From assembly GCA_905250125.1 (NCBI GenBank), contig CAJNOL010000369.1, forward strand, positions 85,648 to 149,647: a stretch of DNA of 64,000 nt, written 5' to 3'. Under the pieces are notes generated by a model. It saw nothing but the letters and a program-made list of their open reading frames with translations. It was not told the DNA's origin and searched no databases. Position numbers and translations under genes: made by a program. The DNA comes from Rotaria sordida (taxonomy: Eukaryota; Rotifera; Eurotatoria; Philodinida; Philodinidae). This document shows positions 55,561 through 64,000 of the stretch, piece after piece; position 1 is the first letter of the stretch, and each line of letters begins with the position of its first letter.

Positions 55561-56580
55561 TTTAGTTTGAAATCAAGTTTTGTTTTTCTTGCAAATTCAA
55601 ATTGAAATCAAAAGAACCATTGTATGGTGGTGTGAGAGAAACAATAGTCAATAAATAGTTCCTAGATATTTGATTGCGAGATTGTAACACGGTATCTACT
55701 GAATACTTGTTAAACAACCTAGCCACTCTGCAGTAACAGATGCAGAGATTAGCTTTATCAACTATTCGTCTCTTGTTTCTCAATTTTCTTAGTAATCTCT
55801 TTTACAAATAGATTAGATATAAAAGGGCACGGCACGTTGAACCGATGATCTTGTTTGTTTTTTTGAAAAGTTGAAAACGTTGCCCTTCAAGTAGGAAATA
55901 AATATTGAAAATTGATAAAGAACAAATCGATGTATGTGAAATCTGCAGTATATGCCATGATTCAATGTTCGCACCTAAGCTTATGATCGATTTTTGTTCG
56001 ACTGAGCCATGGCTTTCATCGATACTCAGTACTATTCCTGATTTTAAGTGATTCGTTCTTTTTTATATTTTCTTTGTCTCGTTCTAGATAATAATAGACA
56101 TATATATTACATCTTTTCTGCTCAACAGTTAATTTCAAAAGTGATTACATCAATTACACATGGCTTTTATAGTAGTCCCAAACAGGTAAGTTACTTTTCA
56201 TTTTTGTTTTATGGATTGGGTTAGAATGAGTTGCTGAGCGATTCTGATGTCGAAGATGAAATCATGTTTCATAGTTGAACGATGATAATTTTCGTGAAAA
56301 AGTTCTGATATTTCTGTGATAGACAGAAGGGATAATGTTGTCATCAATTTCGAGAATGATGTTTTTAGGAGAAAGAGATAGAACAGATAGTTACACAGTA
56401 GGGTATCGTGAGATGTAAATAAGGTTAGTGCTCGGTTATACGTCATATAGATTGAATATGAAGAAAAAAGCAACAGTTAATCTTTCATAGATCCGAGGAC
56501 TCAGAGTGAAACTCTCCTAAGCGACGAAAAGTTTCATCAATCAACACAAAAAGTCATGAGCCAGACTAAAACAATTCTTT
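55561..56580. other. intergenic with one exon-like piece
   Basis: At about 56083-56190 on the + strand an acceptor (CTCGTTCTAG) precedes an open block reading NNRHIYYIFSAQQLISKVIT then SITHGFYSSPKQ and ends at a strong donor (GTAAGTTAC). It could be an internal exon of a lost gene; not recognised, no partner exons seen. Confidence 0.3.
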
Positions 56581-56582
56581 TA

Positions 56583-57520
56583 CAGGGTGTCATAAAACCT
56601 TTACGCTCTCTCTACAACTTAAAGTATCAATGATATCATGAATGTATTTTATACTAAATTAAAGTGCGTCAAAAACTGGATTTATTGGTATTAAATAATA
56701 AAGGTTATGAAGACATTTTAATATAGAACTTGAGAAATTTTCCAAAATTTGATACTTTTTTTAGTGTAGAAAAGTAAAGTATCAGTAATTCAAAAATGAA
56801 GTAAAACATTTTTCTTGGATATTTTTACATGGTTCGATAGAGCTCGTCGAGCTATACAGAACTGTATATTTCAAAAATATTTCGAGCCATCTTTTTGAGA
56901 TAAAAAGTGTAAAAAACTACTTAGGAAACCTCAAAAAATGTTGAAAAACTTCATTTTTTTCACATGGAAGAAAAACACTCGATTTTTCAATAAAATTAGC
57001 TTTTGTTCATTATTTTTGCTATCTCAAATGCCTCGACACATATTCATCTGATGTAGTTTTTCACGCGACACTGGATGAGCATATTTCGAAACATTTGAGA
57101 TAGCAAAAATAATGAACAAAAGCTAATTTTATTGAAAAATTGAGTGGTTTTCTTCCATGTGAAAAAAAAGTGAAGTTGTTGAACATTTTTTGAGGTTTCA
57201 TAAGTAGTTTTTTACATTTTTTATCTCAAAAAGATGACTCAAAATTATTTTTGAAATATATAGTTCTGTACAGCTCGACGAGCTCTATCGAATCATAGGA
57301 AAATATCCAAGAAAAATATTTTACTCCATTTTTGAATTACTGGTACTTTACTTTTCTACATCAAAAACAGTATCAAGTTTCTGAAAATTTCTTCATAACC
57401 TTTATTATTTAACACCAATAAATCTAGTTTTTGATGCACTTTAATTTGGTATAAAGTACATTCGTGATATCATTGATACTTTAAGTTGTAGAGGGAGCGT
57501 AAAGATTTTGTGACACCCTG
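56583..57520. mobile_element. palindromic MITE, Tc1/mariner type (938 bp)
   Basis: Flanked by TA (56581-56582, 57521-57522). The ends CAGGGTGTCATAAAACCTTT and AAAGATTTTGTGACACCCTG are inverse, and pairing runs almost to the centre (CTACAACTTAAAGTATCAAT with ATTGATACTTTAAGTTGTAG; GAGCTCGTCGAGCT with AGCTCGACGAGCTC; CTCGATTTTTCAATAAAATT near the loop). Only scattered mismatches. No coding sequence. It joins the next element at a single TA. Confidence 0.88.
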
Positions 57521-57522
57521 TA

Positions 57523-58503
57523 GGATGAGTAGAAAAAGTAATAGTTGATCAGTCTATGAAGCCCGACTTTTGGAAGTATATGTGCTGCCATTTATCGAAA
57601 TCATGAGATTTCAGACTGGATTTTTTATATATTATGTAACTTTTGATTCTCTACAAAATACTTCTAGGATAATGACTTCAAGGATTTTTTAAGGATTTTC
57701 ATTTATAAAAACTTTCACCTTACACAAATTAGGAGTCTATATTGGATCGAATAGCATAAACAATTCCTTCGAAAAAACAAAATACTTTTGGGCCTTCTCT
57801 ACAACTCTGAGAAAGGGTATGGAAATTTCGAGGAAATATTTTTCTTGCAATTAAAATATGATTAATCAGGAAGAGAAGAATAAGAATGCTGATCACAACC
57901 GTGTACTGAAAGTCCGTTATTATTTGTAACTTATTAGTATAAAGACCACTTTTATAGTGGAACATAAGACGTTTTATAGAAAGAAAATGTCCTAAGATGC
58001 TCAATTTATACTACTAAATCACAGATGATAACGGACTTCCAGTACATGGTTGTGATCAGTATTCTTACTCCCATCTTCCTGATTGATCATATTTTAATTA
58101 CAAGAAAAAGAAATTTTTTCGAAATTCCTATACCTCTCCTAACAGCTATAGAGGAGATGTAAAAGTTTTTTTCTTTTTTCGAAAGAATTGTCTATGCCAT
58201 TCGATCCAACATAGAATCCTAATTTGTGTGAGGTGAAAGTTTTTATAAATGAAAATCCTTATAAAATCCTTGAGGTCATTATCCTAGCAGTTGTTTACCT
58301 CGTAACTGACAGTATATGCCTCTTTTTGTTATCCATTCTCAAGTTTTTTTCCGATAATTTTTTACCATTTTGTAGAGAATCAAAAGTTACATAATATATA
58401 AAAAATCCAGTCTGGAATCTCATGATTTCGATAAATGGCAGCACATATACTTCCAAAAGTTGGGCTTCATAGACTGGTCAACTATTACCTTTTCTACTCA
58501 TTC
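57523..58503. mobile_element. palindromic MITE sharing a TA with its neighbour (981 bp)
   Basis: Ends GGATGAGTAGAAAAAGTAAT and the inverse ATTACCTTTTCTACTCATTC, flanked by TA (57521-57522, 58504-58505). Inner pairing includes GGAAGTATATGTGCTGCCAT with ATGGCAGCACATATACTTCC and TTGATTCTCTACAAAAT with ATTTTGTAGAGAATCAA. The right arm carries an extra segment near 58290-58370. The left TA is also the right TA of the 56583-57520 element, so one inserted next to or into the target of the other. Confidence 0.85.
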
Positions 58504-58505
58504 TA

Positions 58506-60648
58506 GTTCAGTAAATGAATAATATACAGTATTCGACATAGATCATTTTTTTGCATCTTTGTATGCTCTATAGTTTGGTATATTACATAAGAAAATTTTC
58601 TCGCTCCTATTAATATAATCTTAGTAGATATTTATGAGATAATTTATTACTATTTTTGTTGATAGTAGGCAGATGGTGTAAGAAGTAGATCAAGGCTAAC
58701 TTTACAATGAAAAATCTAAATTAGCTAAAATGTTAGGTTTAGTAGTTATAGACAATGTCCTTTCGAATGCATGCGAAAAATCAAAAATGAAAATGTTGTT
58801 GAGTGCCTCGTATACTGCCTCATGGTCGTTGTTCTTCTAGAGGCTCTCTTAATGAGTTACGAAAGTGTTCACATATGCACTTTTTACGATTTTGTTTTCG
58901 TTAAAATCTCAACGTATTCTTACGCGTTTTTCCTTTGTTTGTCTGACTTGGATGAAGTGTGAAAAGGAAAAAGAATAATTTTGTGTAATTTATAATTTAA
59001 TAAACTTTAAATTACGTGAAAATAATTTATATTTGAAATAAATTTATATTACTGAACTTAATTTGTGCACAAATTAAATTGAAAATAAATATAAAGTGGT
59101 ACCCCTGCTCTCAACATCACATCCATCAGATAACAACAAGCAGACGTTTTGATTAGATGAAAGAAACGAAACGTCATTTTATAGATCTATTTGTAAATTA
59201 ATCCCGAATGATCGATGATAACGGAGATGAGATACGAACAGAAAATAAAGTAAGAAAGCAGAAGTAGAAATATCATAATCGATGTGAATAAACAATAGAG
59301 AACAAGAAACAAGGATCATAGTCTCGAATATGAGTAGAGAAACGAAACCGGACGGATTGAGTGATCATGCAATATGTATCGAAAATGTATAAAGAGAAAG
59401 CAAGCACCGACAAAAAAATGTGTATGTATAAGAGAATAGGCATGCAGCAGTTACTCAAAAAAATCGATATCATATTAATTGCAATTTAACTGATTTATTC
59501 TAATTCTAAATATCGGTGAAGAGGACTCTTTCTGTGACAATGATATATGTGCATAAATATGTGATTGTAGCAGTCAATGTATAGGCTACTTAGAGATTGA
59601 GGAAAATTTGAAACAATAATATTTTCATAAGATAGAGCAATGAAACAGCGGCGATCTGCAGTGTCTTTAAGATAATTCATATTTCCTCTTATTTTATAAC
59701 CAAGATATTTGGCTTTTGAAGAGAAAGTCTTTTGAGACAAATAGTTTTAGACGTCGCGAATTAAAATATTTTTTTAAATAGAATGAGTAGAAAATATTGA
59801 GAAGTTGTTTTTGTGAGCTTTGAGGGAGTAATTGTGGACTGCATTGTTGTCCGCCCAAATGATATTCGTAAGGCAACTAAGATTGAAATAAACCATTCGT
59901 TTATACTTTAGATTTGATAGGTGAGAGTGAGGAATGTAGTTATCAGAACGATCAAGTAATCTAAAATTGATCTAGCACTTGCCATAGAAATGAGAAAGTC
60001 ATTCATTTACACAAAGAGAATACTCCGAGAATTTTCTAAAGAAAAACATTCCTAGAGATCATATACAAAGATTGCGTATTTCAATAGAATATCATTAATC
60101 GAACATAGTTTTTTAGTCATATTTTTTGTGCCATATGGTAGTAGTGTTTTTGAATGCATTAATATCCCAACTTTATGTGAAATTTGCGAGCAATCTTGAT
60201 CTTTTCTAAGGCTTTTTTTTCGAAAAGTTCAGTTTAAGAAGTATTTCTTCACTCTTCTGGAACGAAAAAAATTGTTCTGATTTCCAAATTTGATAGAAAG
60301 TATACTATGCACCTTGTTGGAAAATGTCTCTAACAATCAACTTTTCCAATAGTGTCTTCACTATTGAAAATGTTTAGAACACATCCACACATCGACCTCA
60401 TAATAGTTCTGATGTCTTTTGCAAAACTTAATTGGTGAGTTAACTTCACTGCACACAAGAAAAGACTTGGAGCTTTTTAGATGAGAATATAAACGAGTTT
60501 GTTGGCAAATCTTTGAAGTACTAAAAATCATATCTCTTCTAAAGAAAAGAGAAAATTCAATTAATTCATTGTAGTTCACATATAACTGATTCAGAGAGGT
60601 TTCTCCATTCTTATTCTCAGCACAACTTCTTTTTTTCTAAGTCAACGA
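58506..60648. other. intergenic, no supported gene
   Basis: Several frames of 60-81 codons occur on both strands (for example minus 59495-59876) without recognisable motifs. A TTAATTTATAAATT-type AT run lies at 58980-59090. The last few hundred bases should contain the promoter and perhaps an upstream exon of the next gene. Confidence 0.3.
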
Positions 60649-63600
60649 ATGACATTGCTGAAGAATTCTTTTTCAAAATATTGTTCTATTTTCAGAAATG
60701 CACTATCAGGTGTATTGGCACCAATACTCGCCACCCTGGGTATGTTGGGGATTCTTGCTGTTGTGGCAGGAGTAATCATTCTGTCGCTGATACCAGTTTA
60801 TCTGCCAACAAAAGTAATTCCTCGTAGAACCAACGGTAAGCTAATGTCTTCTTTTATTTGCTTGAATGATTTCATTATTTATTTGGAAAATCGAATAGAT
60901 TTTGATACTATAATTTGTTCTTATTAATCGAAAAGGAGTAGTTTACTACTTCAGATATAACCGTAGAAATTTGAATGAATCATCAGATGAGATAGAATGA
61001 GACTAACTTGAACATTTGAAGTTTTACAGAAATTATGATTCTCTTTTGATGACTGTTAATGTTTCTGTATAGCTGAATCGAATAAATTCTAAATAAAGTA
61101 TAGATGAATAATGAGGGAACGAATACGAAGTTAGTATCAATATTCGTATGCATTGTTACTAGTAGCGTCAGTTTTTATTCAAAAATGGCACTCGGTATAA
61201 TTAAATTTTTTTTGCCTACGTTTTGAAAAATAGTGGTTCTGCCCTAGAATTCAAAATACGATATAAAAAAACGTGAAACTCATTCTTCTCTCAAAATTGA
61301 ATACATTGGACGTCAAAAATATTTCCTCACTTTTTTGTTTTGAGTTATATTTTAAAACTATACAACATTAATTTAATTCCATTATATGTTTGTACAGTAG
61401 AGGCTGATTGTTATAGATACACACCTGTTTAGCATGAAAAACTTTTGAATATAAAATACAATAAAAAAATCAAATTTCACTGCTGAGAAAAAAATGACAT
61501 AAAAATGCGCAAAATGATAATAAAAATGTTTGGCAGAGCGTTTTATTTTGCAATAAGTATTTGTTTATACAATTTTCACAGCTTTTATAGAACTTTCAAC
61601 GATGCATCTTTTGAAAAAAAATCAAGATGCTAGCATTTCTTTTCGCCAGGATACATGCAAAATATAAAAGTCTTCTGAACATTTTTATAAAGTTAAATAC
61701 AGCGGGAAGTAGCACCATCATGTATGTTTTTTCCACTTTGAATATGGAAGAAACCATCAGAACAAGTCAATAGGAATTTGTTCTTACGGTTTTTGTAGAG
61801 CTCTTCACGACGCATTTTTGACAAAAAAAAACCAAGAATTTATCATTTGACTGTGCAGAAATATTCGCAAAACAAACTATATTATCAACATTTTGAAGTA
61901 CTAGGAGTTTCAGAGTGTTTAATATTTTGACTATAACACCATCATTTCTCAGTGAAACTCTAAATGTTTCTATACCAAAATGGTCAACGAAAAACTTCTA
62001 CAAAGTCTGATAGAATGGAAAATTTTCTGAAGATTTTGTGGTTGACTGTCCATAAAAGTATCCTATAACAAAAAACTAATTTTGCGAATTTTCATGTCAT
62101 TTTTTTCTCAGCAGTGAAATTTGATTCTTTTTATTGTATTTTATATTCAAAAGTTTCTCATATTAAAAAGGTGTCTATCTATAACACTCGGCCTCTACTA
62201 TACAGACATAATGGAATCAAATTAATGTTGTGTAGTTTTAAAATATGACTTAAAACAAAAAAGTAGCGAAATACTTTTGATGTTCACTGTAAGCAGGATG
62301 TATTAAGATCAACCCAAAGCAGCTGAAATATTCAATTAATTCATTATTTTTGTTTTTTTTCATGCATTGAATCAAATAGCAACTACAACAACAACGACGA
62401 CGACAACAACTACTACCCGTAAGTAATAGACTAAACAGTTAAATACTGCTTTGTACAAAGATTTAATGAAAAAAAATATTTGAATGTTTGAAAACTGTTG
62501 CACTTTGCATATGCAAAGATCTTTGAGATAAGTCAAAGTTGCACTTACCGTATAGGTACTCCAAAAAGTATCTAGACACTTAAGGCTACTCTCACCCTAT
62601 AACATGATGTTTGAGGGAGATATTCGCTAAACAAGAGTTAACAATGTCTCATTTGATAATCCAAAATTCTCTGTAGGCCTTCATTCTATATATTTAAATT
62701 CTTTTTGCTCAAGAGAACATTTCAGAATGCAGGATATGACAGAACTTGTTCTTGTAAATTTTTACTTTTTCAGCCGACAAAATAGATGACAAGTTCAATA
62801 ACCTAAAACACTCTCAGTTTTTCTGAGGTTTTTATTTATTGAACTTGTCATCCATTTTGTCCGCGTAAAAAGTGAAAATTTACAAAAACAAGTTCTGTCA
62901 GGCTCTACATCCTGACATGCTTTCTCGAACAAAAAAAATTAAATATATACAATGAAGATCTACAGAGAATGTTGGATTACCAAATGAGACATTGTTGACC
63001 CTTGTTTAGTGAATATCTCCCTCAAACGTCGTGTTATAGGGCTGAAAGTTTTATCATACTCTCTCCATTACAATTCCAACATATCCTGAAAATTTCATAC
63101 GATTTGCATGCGTCAGGATCTAATTCAATTTTCAGAAAGGATGAGAGTAGCCTTAAGTGTTCGGACACTTTTTAAAGTGTCTGTACATGCTCGTTTGATG
63201 CTAGGATTTCTATCGAAATTGATAGCATTATAAAGTCGTTGTTCCGCTGCGATTTGTGAATCATGTGTTCTGCAAGAGAGTTTTGAATGCTTTCTTTAAA
63301 ACTTCGAAACTATTGAACTATTCTAGAAAGGTCTTTTCGATGACATTGTTTCTTTTATGAGAAAGTAACAATCGTATAGTCACATTTCTATTGGAAACTC
63401 ACTATTTTTATGAAGCGCGAAGAAAGCGAATATGAAAGAATGAAATTACTTAATACGAAAAGCACATTTATCTAGAGGATGTGTTTCAATCCATTATCTC
63501 TTGAGTGAACTTTATCGAACGCATATCCCATATAACTTTCTGATGAATTGATCGTGCTAGAGGAAAAATGCATCTAAATTAAGACAGATTTAGTCAAGAG

Positions 63601-64000
63601 TGATAGATAAACGAAAGAAAGTCTAAATACAAAACATAAAAACAGAGAATATATCACTTTTTTTTTGTCTACTTAGAAGTTTAAGCCTGGGTAGCTGTAA
63701 GCTGCAAACAATGAAGTTCAGATTGTACATTCACTACTTAGAAGTAGGCTTCATATCATAGAATATATTACTGTTCAGTTGACCTAACAGATCAAGTATT
63801 GAAAATGTTTATTTTTGAATTTTAAACTTTGTATGAATTGAGTCTTGAAATGGTATGAGCTCTCCATATAAAAAAATTCAAGAGCCGACTGAAATCGATT
63901 TATCAACATACTATGAGGATACTTTGCAACCCATGAAGTTTTAAATTCAATTACAACTCATCATATTCTTTTAGGAACAACAACAACAACAACTGTAGAT
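60649..64000 (+). CDS. type II membrane protein with Thr stalk, 5' part only
   Basis: Exons 60649-60835, 62380-62418 and 63975-64000 (running off the window) keep phase 1 at each junction. The first holds a TM segment, TLGMLGILAVVAGVIILSLI (about 29-48), after a short basic tail. The two small exons encode only Thr (ACA/ACG/ACT codons) plus one Ala or Arg, and the third ends TVD: the start of a mucin-like stalk. The ectodomain lies beyond the window. An acceptor (TTCTATTTTCAG) at about 60694 suggests that the true start may be in an upstream exon. Same architecture as the gene at 29.7-33.5 kb. The two introns are 1544 and 1556 bp, and each contains a palindromic MITE. Confidence 0.7.
61304..62289. 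mobile_element. palindromic MITE in intron (986 bp)
   Basis: TA at 61302-61303 and 62290-62291. Left end CATTGGACGTCAAAAATATT, right end inverse (AAATACTTTTGATGTTCACT then G). The arms pair through TTTTAAAACTATACAACATT with AATGTTGTGTAGTTTTAAAA, and ATCAAATTTCACTGCTGAGA with TCTCAGCAGTGAAATTTGAT, then become more diverged toward the middle. It lies wholly in the first intron of the Thr-stalk gene. Confidence 0.82.
62559..63183. mobile_element. palindromic MITE in intron (625 bp)
   Basis: TA at 62557-62558 and 63184-63185. The ends pair as CTCCAAAAAGTATCTAGACA with the inverse TGTTCGGACACTTTTTAAAG then TGTCTG, followed by CTTAAGGCTACTCTCA with TGAGAGTAGCCTTAAG. Inner arms: TGACAAGTTCAATAA with TTATTGAACTTGTCA around a tight centre near 62815. 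The right arm has an extra 70-bp segment (63050-63140). It lies in the second intron of the Thr-stalk gene. Confidence 0.8.

Noticed and set aside
61304-62289. Long terminal repeats of a retrotransposon
   Set aside because: The repeats are inverted rather than direct, with TA at both ends and no reverse transcriptase.
1-64000. tRNA, rRNA or other structural RNA genes
   Set aside because: I looked for B-box-like GGTTCGANTCC and rRNA cores by eye and saw none I could support; a dedicated covariance search would be needed to exclude them.

Overview
This window looks like a piece of a bdelloid rotifer nuclear genome, probably an AT-rich, Rotaria-like species. The genus is inference. The evidence is: an AT-rich base composition judged by eye; spliceosomal introns that are mostly 48-70 bp; several type II membrane proteins with a Thr-codon-rich stalk and NHL, LamG-like or bdelloid-type C-terminal lectin-like ectodomains; decayed EGF/7TM genes of a family I associate with bdelloids; short GT-rich motifs resembling the bdelloid telomere repeat (TGTGGG, from memory of Adineta); and many cut-and-paste DNA transposons. 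Two 100-N assembly gaps lie at 10803-10902 and 27431-27530. Gene density is low and many genes are broken, so this reads as an accessory or subtelomere-like region.

Layout. 0.1-1.5 kb: remains of EGF/7TM surface-protein genes. 1.8-3.8 kb (-): two-exon FAD monooxygenase. 6.9-8.4 kb: dead hAT transposon with a second hAT-type insertion nested in it. 9.2-10.2 kb (-): single-exon trypsin-like serine protease. 10-19 kb: mostly empty AT-rich DNA with three foldback elements. 19.3-20.7 kb (+): Golgi-type carbohydrate sulfotransferase. 22.2 kb: palindromic MITE. 24.2-28 kb (+): NHL-repeat membrane protein broken by a gap. 29.7-33.5 kb (-): five-exon membrane protein with Cys run, Thr stalk and bdelloid-type C-terminal domain. 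34.8-37.8 kb (+): LamG-like membrane protein with one in-frame TGA. 38.5-39.5 kb (+): homocysteine S-methyltransferase with a one-base frameshift. 40-42.9 kb (-): cytochrome P450 pseudogene split by a Tc1/mariner element whose transposase has its own intron. 44.5-47.0 kb: Mutator-like (MULE) element with an apparently intact five-exon FLYWCH transposase, tandem-repeat terminal arms and a 9-bp direct repeat at its ends. 49.8-52.3 kb (-): unrecognised multi-exon gene with a SAM domain, carrying a near-perfect 532-bp palindromic MITE. 53-55.6 kb: three tandem-repeat arrays (about 261, 9 and 70 bp). 56.6-58.5 kb: two palindromic MITEs sharing a TA. 60.6 kb to the end (+): start of another membrane/Thr-stalk gene, with a palindromic MITE in each of its two visible long introns.

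Two themes stand out. First, four membrane-anchored genes (24-28, 30-33.5, 35-38, 60.6-64 kb) share a plan: short cytosolic tail, one TM segment, then an ectodomain, three with long stalk or linker introns that have taken up foldback elements. They look like a surface-receptor or adhesion repertoire. Second, at least eleven short GT-arm/CA-arm hairpins are scattered from 12.6 to 43.5 kb, all with the GT-rich arm on the left of the + strand, the polarity of a telomere-telomere junction. I know of no description of these as a family.
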